The translations under genes were made by a program, and so were the position numbers. From DATGKD01 sp035294855 (GTDB lineage Bacteria > Actinomycetota > Acidimicrobiia > Acidimicrobiales > UBA8190): a stretch of DNA of 13,824 nt. The notes beneath the pieces were generated by a model. It was not told the origin of the DNA and searched no databases. It saw only the letters and a program-made list of their open reading frames with translations. How positions within the stretch are numbered: position 1 is the first letter of the stretch; each line of letters starts with the position of its first letter. Location: positions 1 through 13,824 of the forward strand of contig DATGKD010000076.1 of assembly GCA_035294855.1 (NCBI GenBank). The letters are read 5' to 3'. Shown here one piece after another: positions 1 to 6,874 of this stretch.

Positions 1-540
<540 letters not shown>

Positions 541-547
541 AGCGCGA

Positions 548-553
548 AGTCTA
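548..553 (-). promoter_or_regulatory. Putative -10 element of sufC (TAGACT)
   Basis: On the minus strand TAGACT (TANNNT) ends 7 nt before the GTG start of sufC, so transcription would begin at or beside the start codon. With a 17-nt spacer the -35 position falls at 571-576 (TAGTGG), the left arm of the 18-bp palindrome. This is inference from motif and spacing only. Confidence 0.4.
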
Positions 554-570
554 CCGCCGGGGGTGAATTT

Positions 571-588
571 CCACTACGGCCGTAGTGG
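571..588. promoter_or_regulatory. Perfect 18-bp palindrome, candidate operator of sufC
   Basis: CCACTACGG is followed immediately by its exact reverse complement CCGTAGTGG, a gapless 9+9 dyad. It lies 31 bp from the sufC start codon and covers the position expected for the -35 box of sufC. That placement suits a dimeric repressor. Which regulator binds it is unknown. It could also govern the divergent hydrolase gene starting at 688. It lacks a loop and a T-run, so it is not a good terminator. Confidence 0.5.
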
Positions 589-601
589 CAATGCCCGTTG
601 G

Positions 602-617
602 CCCCGGTGGGCCGGGG
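602..617. repeat. GC-rich inverted repeat (6-bp arms, 4-nt loop)
   Basis: CCCCGG at 602-607 pairs with CCGGGG at 612-617 around TGGG. It lies in the sufC/debranching-enzyme divergent gap. In DNA this GC-rich, such a short hairpin can arise by chance, so it may carry no function. Confidence 0.25.
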
Positions 618-633
618 ACTGCCCCGGTGTCAA

Positions 634-648
634 CCCTGGTGACCAGGG
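634..648. promoter_or_regulatory. Perfect 15-bp inverted repeat (7-bp arms, 1-nt centre)
   Basis: CCCTGGT at 634-640 and ACCAGGG at 642-648 flank a single G. It ends about 25 bp before the putative -10 of the debranching-enzyme gene, immediately upstream of that promoter, so it is a candidate operator or activator site for the gene. No regulator can be named from the sequence. Confidence 0.35.
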
Positions 649-673
649 ACTTCGGTAGCTCACGGGGGTCCGG

Positions 674-679
674 TAGTTT
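674..679 (+). promoter_or_regulatory. Putative -10 element of the debranching-type hydrolase (TAGTTT)
   Basis: TAGTTT ends 8 nt before the ATG at 688. It sits in CCGGTAGTTT, nearly identical to CCGGTAGTCT at 3954-3963 before the FGGY kinase. No good -35 is visible at 17 bp, where the sequence reads TTCGGT. A leaderless or almost leaderless transcript is inferred. Confidence 0.4.
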
Positions 680-687
680 CGCCCAGG

Positions 688-2850
688 ATGACCCAGCCGT
701 GGACCTTCGCCGGGAGCGTGCCGCGCCTGGGCTCCTCCGGGGGGACGGTGACCCTGGTGGACGAGTCCACCTTCGCCATCTCCGCCAGCGACGGGGACGT
801 CGTCGCTCCCTCGGCCGACGGCCTGTTCGTGCGCGATACCCGCATCCTGTCGCGCTTCGAGCTGCGGGTGAACGGGGCGCGGCCCGAGGCGCTCGCGGTG
901 GTGTCCGACGACCCGTTCTCGGCGTCGTTCGTGTCGCGGTGCCCGCCGCGTCCCGGGCGGGCGGATTCCACGCTCATGGTCTTCCGTCGCCGCTACGTCG
1001 GCCAGGGGATGCGTGAGGACGTCGTCATCCGCAACTTCGGCGACGAGGCGACCTTCTGTCTCGTCGAGATGTTCATCGACTCGGACTTCGCCGACCTGTT
1101 CGCCGTCAAGGAGGGTCGCGTTGCGGAGTCCGACGGGGAGATCACCCGCGACCGGCGCGACGGCTACCTCGAGCTCGCCTACCGCCGGGGCTCGGTCAGC
1201 CGGGGGACTGCCGTGCACTTCAGCCCGACACCGATGCGGGTGGCAGACGACCTCGTCAGCTTCGAGGCCATCGTCCCCGCCCACGGAGAATGGTCCGGGT
1301 GCGTGGAAGTCCACCCCGTGATCGAGGGCGAGGTCATCGACCCCCGCTATCTGTGCGGGCAGCCGGTCGACCACGCCGCCCCCGCCGAGCGGCTGGCGAA
1401 GTGGAGGCGGCAGGTGCCGCAGGTCGAGACCGACCACGAGGCACTCGGCAATGCCATCGAGTGCAGCGCCGAGGACCTCGGGGCGCTCCGGATCTTCGAC
1501 CCCGACTTCCCCGAGCGCGTGGTCGTGGCCGCCGGCGCCCCCTGGTTCATGACGGTGTTCGGGCGCGACTCGCTCATCACGTCGTGGATGGCGCTGCTCG
1601 TCGACCCCGACCTCGCCCTCGGCGTGCTGCAGACCCTGGCGCGGTTCCAAGGCGAGAACATCGACCCCCGTAGCGACGAGCAACCCGGTCGCATCCTCCA
1701 CGAGATGCGCTTCGGCGACGCGCCGTCGCTGTCGCTCGGCGGCGGCAACATCTACTACGGGACCGCCGACGCCACGCCGTTGTTCGTCATGCTCATGGGG
1801 GAGCTGCGCCGGTGGGGCCTGGCGCGCGAGGTCGTCGACGAGCTCATGCCCAACGTGGAGCGGGCCCTCGAGTGGATCGAGGGCTTCGGCGACAGCGACG
1901 GCGACGGCTACGTCGAGTACCAGCGGATGACCGACCGGGGGCTCGCCAACCAGGGGTGGAAGGACTCCGGCGACGGGATCCGCTACGCCGACGGGCGTGT
2001 GGCCCATGCCCCCATCGCCCTGTGCGAGGTCCAGGCGTACGTGTACGGCGCCTACCTGGCGCGCGCCCACTTCGCGCGCGAGGCGGGCGACGAAGCGACC
2101 TTCGAGCGCTTCCGGGCCAAGGCGACCACGTTGAAGGAGGACTTCAACCGGGACTTCTGGCTCGAGGACCGGGGCTGGTTCGCGGTCGGGCTCGACGGGG
2201 ACAAGCGGCCCATCGACTCACTCACCTCGAACATGGGCCACTGTCTGTGGGCCGGCATCATCGACGAGGACAAGGCGCGCATCGTCGCCGACAAGCTGCT
2301 GTCGCCCGAGATGTTCAGCGGCTGGGGCGTGCGCACGCTCGCCACGAGCATGGGCGGCTTCAACCCGATGAGTTACCACTGCGGGTCGGTATGGCCGCAC
2401 GACACTGCCCTCGTCGCGGCCGGCCTGGCACGTTACGGGTTCGTCGATCACTCGCTCAGGCTCGTGACCGCCCTGTTGGACGTGGCTTTGGAGCTGGGGG
2501 GCCGGCTCCCCGAGCTGTTCTGCGGGCTGGACCGGGCCGAGTTCTCCTCCCCCGTGGCCTATCCCACCTCGTGCTCCCCGCAGGCGTGGGCGGCGGCCTC
2601 ACCGTTGTTGTGCCTGCGCATCATGCTGCGCCTCGACCCGTGGATCCCTTATGGCAAGACGTGGCTCGCTCCCGCGCTTCCCGAGGGCATCAAGCGCCTC
2701 AAGGTGGAGGGCATCCCCCTCGCCGGTTCGCGCGTTTCGGTCGAGGTCGAAGGCGACGACGTCGAGATCTCCGGCCTGCCACCCGACATCGAGCTCATCA
2801 CCGAACCTCGCGAGCCCGCGACACACGTCGGAGACGCGCCCGCGGCTTAG
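688..2850 (+). CDS. Glycogen debranching enzyme-type amylo-alpha-1,6-glucosidase family protein
   Basis: This 720-residue protein has the two-part build of bacterial proteins annotated as amylo-alpha-1,6-glucosidase. The N-terminal GDE_N_bis-type beta domain covers about residues 20-230, with the hallmark GLFVRDTR (45-52) followed by LRVNG. An (alpha/alpha)6-barrel glycosidase domain follows, about 250-650. Barrel hallmarks include APWFMTVFGRDSLITSW (from about 284), GRILHEMRFG, SDGDGYVEYQR, NQGWKDSGDG (421-430), SNMGHCLWAG and YHCGSVWPHDTAL (from 563). Trehalase, GH63 and GH133-like enzymes share this fold, so alpha-glucan or oligosaccharide hydrolysis is likely while the exact bond is uncertain. 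No signal peptide or membrane segment is seen, so it is probably cytoplasmic. The ATG at 688 is chosen because the protein then starts shortly before the beta domain and lies 8 nt after a TAGTTT box. The nearest genes (sufC, lipoprotein) face other ways, so it appears to be monocistronic. Confidence 0.88.
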   Translation: MTQPWTFAGSVPRLGSSGGTVTLVDESTFAISASDGDVVAPSADGLFVRDTRILSRFELRVNGARPEALAVVSDDPFSASFVSRCPPRPGRADSTLMVFRRRYVGQGMREDVVIRNFGDEATFCLVEMFIDSDFADLFAVKEGRVAESDGEITRDRRDGYLELAYRRGSVSRGTAVHFSPTPMRVADDLVSFEAIVPAHGEWSGCVEVHPVIEGEVIDPRYLCGQPVDHAAPAERLAKWRRQVPQVETDHEALGNAIECSAEDLGALRIFDPDFPERVVVAAGAPWFMTVFGRDSLITSWMALLVDPDLALGVLQTLARFQGENIDPRSDEQPGRILHEMRFGDAPSLSLGGGNIYYGTADATPLFVMLMGELRRWGLAREVVDELMPNVERALEWIEGFGDSDGDGYVEYQRMTDRGLANQGWKDSGDGIRYADGRVAHAPIALCEVQAYVYGAYLARAHFAREAGDEATFERFRAKATTLKEDFNRDFWLEDRGWFAVGLDGDKRPIDSLTSNMGHCLWAGIIDEDKARIVADKLLSPEMFSGWGVRTLATSMGGFNPMSYHCGSVWPHDTALVAAGLARYGFVDHSLRLVTALLDVALELGGRLPELFCGLDRAEFSSPVAYPTSCSPQAWAAASPLLCLRIMLRLDPWIPYGKTWLAPALPEGIKRLKVEGIPLAGSRVSVEVEGDDVEISGLPPDIELITEPREPATHVGDAPAA

Positions 2851-2945
2851 ACCGTCCACGCGGCGTTTCCGTCGTCGCCACACGGCCGAGCGGTGTCCTT
2901 CACCTGGTCACGAGGCGACCCCGCCGAGGTGCCGACGGGCGACGG
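2851..2945. other. Convergent intergenic gap without a clear terminator
   Basis: These 95 bp lie between the stop codons of the plus-strand hydrolase and the minus-strand lipoprotein. A terminator serving both would be expected, but no strong stem followed by a T-run is visible on either strand. Termination may be Rho-dependent, or use a weak structure. Confidence 0.5.
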
Positions 2946-3929
2946 TTACGACGCGGCGAGCGTGTGCAGAGCGTCCACGGGTCCCACCGCCGCATGGGGC
3001 AGCTGCGCCTGGGCATTCGATCCGAGGGGCACGACGTCGTCGACGATGACGTCGTGTGACGACGTCGACCCGCATCCTGGGTCGTAGGGGACCCTCGCCA
3101 CGACCTCCACCGCCTGGGTTGCGCTCGTTGGTCCGCTCATCTGGGTCCAGCCCGAGTACTCCGAGCACGCCGACAAGGTGGCGTGCACCGCCGTGCTGTT
3201 CGGGGCGACCGGCTGCCACGCCACCGACACCAGTTCGCTGGGGCGCCTCACCGTGGCGCCTTGGCGTCCGCTGCCGCATGTCGCCGCCGCGCTCGAGTAG
3301 GCGAGGACGTCGTGCCCCGTGTGGGCGTCGAAGAGCACGGCGATGTACTCACTCGTGTGCGAGGCCGCCGGGTGCGTCGTCGTTGTCGGCCCACAGGGCT
3401 GGGCGTCCCAGACGATGCCCACCCACGCCAGGCGATGGTCGTAGGTGGGGACACCTGCCTGCGTCACGGCGGTGCCGGCGGTGGTCGTGGTGGAGGGCGG
3501 CTGCGTCGTGGTGGACGAGGCCGGGGTGCTCGACGTCGACGCGCCCGGTGTCGTAGCGCCGGTCGTCGCCGTGCCTGGCGCGCTCGGCGCGCTCGACACC
3601 GCCACCGACGTGGACACGGTCGCCACGCCCAGGCCGAAGATGGCGAACCCTCGGTCGCCCTCGACGGCGTCGGCGGCCCGGAACATCGCTTCGGCTCTGG
3701 ACGCGGAGATCCCCGGTCCAGCCCCACCGGGCGGGTCGATCTCGAGCGCGCCGTTGTCGAGGAGGACGGTGCTCACATAGCGCGCCTTCACCACCGCGGA
3801 CAACGAGGGAGCCGTGGACGACGCCGCCGTGGATGGCGACACCGCGCGGTGCACGATCGAGCACCCAGCCGCGGACGGACAGACCACGCCGAGCACCGCG
3901 CTCCAAGTGACGAGGGCCCGGCGGCGCAT
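2946..3929 (-). CDS. Secreted Thr/Ser-rich lipoprotein of unknown function
   Basis: This 327-residue protein is not recognised. The N-terminus MRRRALVTWSAVLGVV plus SAAGC has the positive stretch, hydrophobic core and lipobox of a lipoprotein signal; Cys23 would be lipidated, although the -3 residue is Ala instead of the usual Leu. Residues 24-110 include a short folded segment (AVVKARYVSTVLLDNGALEI). A Thr/Ser/Pro/Ala-rich linker (about 111-156) follows, then a C-terminal domain (about 157-327). That domain contains AVLFDAHTGHDVLAYSS (197-213), reminiscent of the 'DxxTG' strand of small extracytoplasmic PepSY-like domains, and Cys179, 218, 255 and 286, which could form two disulfides. The ATG at 3929 is chosen although the frame stays open further upstream, because only this start gives a signal peptide and it avoids overlap with the divergent kinase at 3973. 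The protein probably sits on the outer face of the cytoplasmic membrane. Confidence 0.75.
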   Translation of the reverse strand: MRRRALVTWSAVLGVVCPSAAGCSIVHRAVSPSTAASSTAPSLSAVVKARYVSTVLLDNGALEIDPPGGAGPGISASRAEAMFRAADAVEGDRGFAIFGLGVATVSTSVAVSSAPSAPGTATTGATTPGASTSSTPASSTTTQPPSTTTTAGTAVTQAGVPTYDHRLAWVGIVWDAQPCGPTTTTHPAASHTSEYIAVLFDAHTGHDVLAYSSAAATCGSGRQGATVRRPSELVSVAWQPVAPNSTAVHATLSACSEYSGWTQMSGPTSATQAVEVVARVPYDPGCGSTSSHDVIVDDVVPLGSNAQAQLPHAAVGPVDALHTLAAS

Positions 3930-3936
3930 CGGCTCC

Positions 3937-3942
3937 AGTCTG
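3937..3942 (-). promoter_or_regulatory. Putative -10 element of the lipoprotein gene (CAGACT)
   Basis: CAGACT on the minus strand ends 7 nt before the ATG at 3929 and differs from TAGACT of sufC by one base. GGAG lies just before the ATG but only 3 nt from it, too close for an ideal Shine-Dalgarno sequence. Inference only. Confidence 0.25.
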
Positions 3943-3957
3943 CCCGGGGCGCACCGG

Positions 3958-3963
3958 TAGTCT
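3958..3963 (+). promoter_or_regulatory. Putative -10 element of the FGGY kinase (TAGTCT)
   Basis: TAGTCT ends 9 nt before the ATG at 3973. It lies in CCGGTAGTCT, which matches CCGGTAGTTT before the hydrolase at 688 in 9 of 10 bases. No convincing -35 box is visible. Confidence 0.4.
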
Positions 3964-3972
3964 GCGGACCCG

Positions 3973-5622
3973 ATGTCGACGCCGCCGGAAACCTCGGGTA
4001 CTTCCGGGCGCCCGGTGGACGGCCAGTACGCGCTGGGCATCGACCTCGGCACCGGCGGACCGAAGGTCGCGCTGGTGTCACAATCGGGCCGAGTGGCGGC
4101 GAGCGCGTTCGAGCCCGTGGCCATGCATCTCGTCGAGGGTGGTGGCGCGGAACAGGACCCGGACGAGTGGTGGCGGGCGGTCACGCGCGCCGTTCGACGG
4201 ATGCTCGAGGAGTCCGGTGCCCGCGCCGCCGACGTCGTGGGCGTGGGTTGCACGGGCCAGTGGTCGGGGACGGTCGCGACCGCCGAGGACGGCTCGCCGT
4301 TGCGTCCTGCCATCACGTGGATGGACTCGCGCGGCAGCCGTTCCATCCGGCGTCAGGCGGCCGGCAGGGTGAATGCCTTCGGCTACGACGTGCGCAAGTT
4401 GCAGCGCTGGATCCGGCTCACCGGTGGCGCGCCCGGGCACTCCGGCAAGGACCCCACCGCGCACATCCTGTGGATCCGTGACAACGAGCCCGACGTGTAC
4501 CGCGCCACCCACAAGTTCCTGGAGCCCGTGGACTGGCTCAACCAGCGACTGACGGGCCGGTTCTCGGCATCGTACGACTCGATCGTGGTCCACTGGGTGA
4601 CCGACAACCGGCAGGTGGACCGGGTCCACTACGACGACACGCTGCTGACCATGGCAGGGCTCGAGCGCGCCAAGCTGCCCGACCTCGCGCCTTCGGCGTC
4701 GGTCGTCGGCCCACTGCGCGACGTCGCCGCCCAGGAGCTCGGCCTCGACGCGGGGACGCCCGTCACCACCGCCACGGGCGACGTCCACTCGGCCGCGGTG
4801 GGCTCCGGTGCGGTGGCCGACTTCGCCGCTCACCTCTACATCGGCACGTCCTCGTGGATCACGTGCCACGTGCCGTTCAAGAAGACCGACGTGCGCACGA
4901 ACGTCGCATCGATCCCCGCCGCCGTTCCCGGGCGGTACCTCGTGGCGGACGAGCACGAGACGGCCGGCGCGTGCCTGACGTTCCTGGCCGAGAACATGGG
5001 CTGGGCCGAGGACGCGGGCATCGCCGGCAGCCTCGGTTCGGGCGGTGCCGGTGGGTCGGGTGCCGAGAACGACCCCTACCGCCGTCTGGACGGCATCGCC
5101 GCGCAGGTTCCCGCGGGCGCGAACGGGGTGATGTTCACGCCGTGGCTCAACGGCGAACGATCGCCCGTCGACGATCACACCATTCGCGCCGGCTTCCACA
5201 ACCTGTCGCTCGCCACGACACGAAGCGACCTCGTGCGCGCCGTGTACGAGGGGGTGGCACTCAACAGCCGGTGGCTTCTCGAGGCGGTCGAGCACTTCGT
5301 CAAACGGCGCTTCGGTCTGCTGGCCTTCATCGGCGGCGGCGCCAACTCCGCGCTCTGGGCGCAGATCCACGCGGACGTCACCGGCCGGCCCATTCGCCCG
5401 GTGGTCGAGCCGGTGCTGGCGAACGTCCGGGGCGCGGGACTGCTCGTGTGGTTGGCACTGGGTCGCATCGACGTGGGTGACATCGCCAGGGCGGTGGAGG
5501 TGGGGGCGACCTTCACGCCCGACCCGGTGGTTCGACCGCTCTACGACGCCCGCTACGCCGAGTTCGTCAACCTCTACAAGCAGACCCGGCAGATCCACCG
5601 ACGCCTCAACCGCGCGCTCTGA
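3973..5622 (+). CDS. FGGY-family carbohydrate kinase (xylulokinase-like)
   Basis: FGGY kinases phosphorylate sugars, polyols or related compounds with ATP; this one most resembles the xylulokinase branch. In its 549 residues are the N-terminal ATPase-fold phosphate-1 motif GIDLGTGGPK (22-31), EQDPDEWW (60-67), GVGCTGQWSGTV, and ITWMDSRGS (114-122) at the usual substrate-contacting stretch. Asp270 in TGDVHSA is the probable catalytic base, and C-terminal FIGGGANSALWAQI (452-465) contacts adenosine. The phosphate-1 loop reads GTGGPK instead of the common GTSS.K form, and the length is about 40-60 residues above typical xylulokinases, partly from a Gly/Ser-rich insert around residues 350-362 (GSLGSGGAGGSG) and an N-terminal tail of about 18 residues. 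The substrate is therefore uncertain. The ATG at 3973 is used; a later start would approach the nucleotide-binding strand. It shares a 43-bp divergent control region with the lipoprotein, and no sugar transporter or isomerase is adjacent. Confidence 0.9.
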   Translation: MSTPPETSGTSGRPVDGQYALGIDLGTGGPKVALVSQSGRVAASAFEPVAMHLVEGGGAEQDPDEWWRAVTRAVRRMLEESGARAADVVGVGCTGQWSGTVATAEDGSPLRPAITWMDSRGSRSIRRQAAGRVNAFGYDVRKLQRWIRLTGGAPGHSGKDPTAHILWIRDNEPDVYRATHKFLEPVDWLNQRLTGRFSASYDSIVVHWVTDNRQVDRVHYDDTLLTMAGLERAKLPDLAPSASVVGPLRDVAAQELGLDAGTPVTTATGDVHSAAVGSGAVADFAAHLYIGTSSWITCHVPFKKTDVRTNVASIPAAVPGRYLVADEHETAGACLTFLAENMGWAEDAGIAGSLGSGGAGGSGAENDPYRRLDGIAAQVPAGANGVMFTPWLNGERSPVDDHTIRAGFHNLSLATTRSDLVRAVYEGVALNSRWLLEAVEHFVKRRFGLLAFIGGGANSALWAQIHADVTGRPIRPVVEPVLANVRGAGLLVWLALGRIDVGDIARAVEVGATFTPDPVVRPLYDARYAEFVNLYKQTRQIHRRLNRAL

Positions 5623-5679
5623 CGTCGGCGTCTGCGTACCCAGGCACGAAAGGGGACTCCCGACGGTGCGCACGTTGCG

Positions 5680-6864
5680 CTAGGGAGCGGCCACCGTGTT
5701 CCCGAGCGTCGTGTACACGACGAAGGCGATGGGCAGCAGCCCGGCGAACGCCAGCGCCACCGGCTGCCAGCCCCGGCGTCGGGTGGTGGCGGCCACCGCC
5801 ATGAGCGCGGGGAACGCCCACGTCAGAAGGCGCGGCCGGAACCCCGACGTGTCGCTCACGAACAGCACGACGAGGACACCGATGCAGTAGGCGTTGATGA
5901 CGCCGGGCGCCCGCGCCTTCACCAGCGCCACGACCGCGCCCACCACCCCCAAAAGCCCCATCCACTCCAGCCACGAAGGGCCCGGGAGCCCCCGCGCCCA
6001 CAGGTGGGGAAGCTCTCTCAGCAGTGCCCAACCGAAGTCGATCGAGGTGCCCCAGGCCTGGTGGTTGAGGTGCCACCAGTACAGGACGTCGTGGTACCGG
6101 GCGCCCTCCCACGCCGCGAAGGCGAGGAAGCCGATGGGAACGCCCACCAACGTCACGAGCGCCTTGGGGGCCCGCCGGGCCCGCAGGTCCTGGAGGACAG
6201 GCACGAGTGCGGCGAGCGCCAGAGGGAGAGCGGCGGGGTTCGTCGCGGTGGCCAAAGCCCCGAGCACGCCGGCCCAGACCCAGCGCTCCTTCATCATGAG
6301 GAGGAGGGCGCCGGCCACGAGCGCCAGGCCCACGCACTCCGAGTAGATGAGCCCCCAGGCGATTGCCATGCCGGGGAAGAACACGAACAGGATCGCGGTG
6401 GTGCGGGCCACCTGCTCGTCGAACACCGTGGCGGCGAGGCGCCAGACGAGCAGGGTGGCGACCGCGCCGGCCACGAACGACACGAACATCGCCGCGGGGA
6501 CAGGCGAGAGCCCGATCGCCTGAGCGGCGCGGATGAGCGCCGGGAACACGGGTTGGAAGTTGGCGGGGCTGTAGGTGAGGAGGTTCCCCGCCTTCGGTGC
6601 GGTCGCCGGGTAGCCGTGCGCGGCGATCTGCAGGTAGAAGTGCGAGTCCCACGACCTGAGCGGTCCTGCCAGGTCCCCGTTGTACTGGAGGTGCGCCGAC
6701 AACGAGTCGGCCAGCAGCAAGACGGCGCGCGAGATGGCGTAGAAGCCGAGGACTTTGAGCGCCGGAACGGTCCACGGCGGCAGCGGTTCGCCTGGCCGGA
6801 AGCTCGTCTGCGCACGAACCCGTGGCCGCACGGGGCCGGCCAGGTCGTGGAACAGATCCGACAC
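5680..6864 (-). CDS. PIG-V-like integral membrane mannosyltransferase (GT-C fold)
   Basis: This 394-residue polytopic protein (about 9-10 hydrophobic segments) resembles bacterial relatives of PIG-V, the eukaryotic GPI mannosyltransferase 2. Such enzymes use polyprenyl-phosphate-linked sugar on the outer membrane face. Supporting motifs are SWDSHFYLQIAAHGYP (71-86), where Asp73 in the first large extracytoplasmic loop is the expected GT-C catalytic acid, TYSPANFQPVFPALIR (97-112), FFPGMAIAWGLIYSE (162-176) and FRPRLLTWAFP (342-352). The GTG start at 6864 lies 10 nt after the stop codon of the upstream glutamine-synthetase-like gene, so co-transcription is likely even though the functions look unrelated. 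The first ~30 residues are Pro/Arg-rich and cytoplasmic, and the start could be slightly further downstream. Acceptor and sugar are unknown; cell-envelope glycolipid or protein mannosylation is inference from the family. Confidence 0.75.
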   Translation of the reverse strand: MSDLFHDLAGPVRPRVRAQTSFRPGEPLPPWTVPALKVLGFYAISRAVLLLADSLSAHLQYNGDLAGPLRSWDSHFYLQIAAHGYPATAPKAGNLLTYSPANFQPVFPALIRAAQAIGLSPVPAAMFVSFVAGAVATLLVWRLAATVFDEQVARTTAILFVFFPGMAIAWGLIYSECVGLALVAGALLLMMKERWVWAGVLGALATATNPAALPLALAALVPVLQDLRARRAPKALVTLVGVPIGFLAFAAWEGARYHDVLYWWHLNHQAWGTSIDFGWALLRELPHLWARGLPGPSWLEWMGLLGVVGAVVALVKARAPGVINAYCIGVLVVLFVSDTSGFRPRLLTWAFPALMAVAATTRRRGWQPVALAFAGLLPIAFVVYTTLGNTVAAP

Positions 6865-6874
6865 CTGTCGTCTT

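Larger units (their letters stand above)
3937..3965. repeat. Direct repeat AGTCTGC x2, 22 bp apart, in a divergent promoter
   Basis: AGTCTGC occurs at 3937-3943 and again at 3959-3965, a 22-bp period (about two helical turns) within the 43-bp gap between the lipoprotein and kinase genes. Each copy overlaps the proposed -10 of one of the two divergent genes, so it may simply reflect similar promoter boxes, or be a paired binding site. Confidence 0.3.

Noticed and set aside
628..633. Minus-strand TTGACA as a perfect -35 box for sufC
   Set aside because: No -10-like sequence lies 16-18 bp downstream (the region is GC-only), and the TAGACT box next to the GTG is a better candidate.
574..2070. 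Long minus-strand open frame opposite the debranching-type hydrolase gene
   Set aside because: Its composition (His/Arg/Val/Gly-rich, no domain pattern) is that of an antisense shadow in GC-rich DNA, and the plus-strand frame holds clear family motifs throughout.
3930..4346. Upstream extension of the lipoprotein frame to 4346
   Set aside because: The extension overlaps the FGGY kinase gene on the other strand and would bury the signal peptide; the ATG at 3929 gives a proper lipoprotein start.
4078..5673. Minus-strand open frame of over 500 codons opposite the kinase
   Set aside because: No family motifs and shadow-like composition; the plus-strand frame shows all FGGY motifs.
5623..5679. 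Bidirectional terminator between the kinase and the membrane transferase
   Set aside because: Only a 6-bp complementary pair (CGTCGG and CCGACG) with a loop of about 30 nt and no T-run could be found, which is too weak to call.
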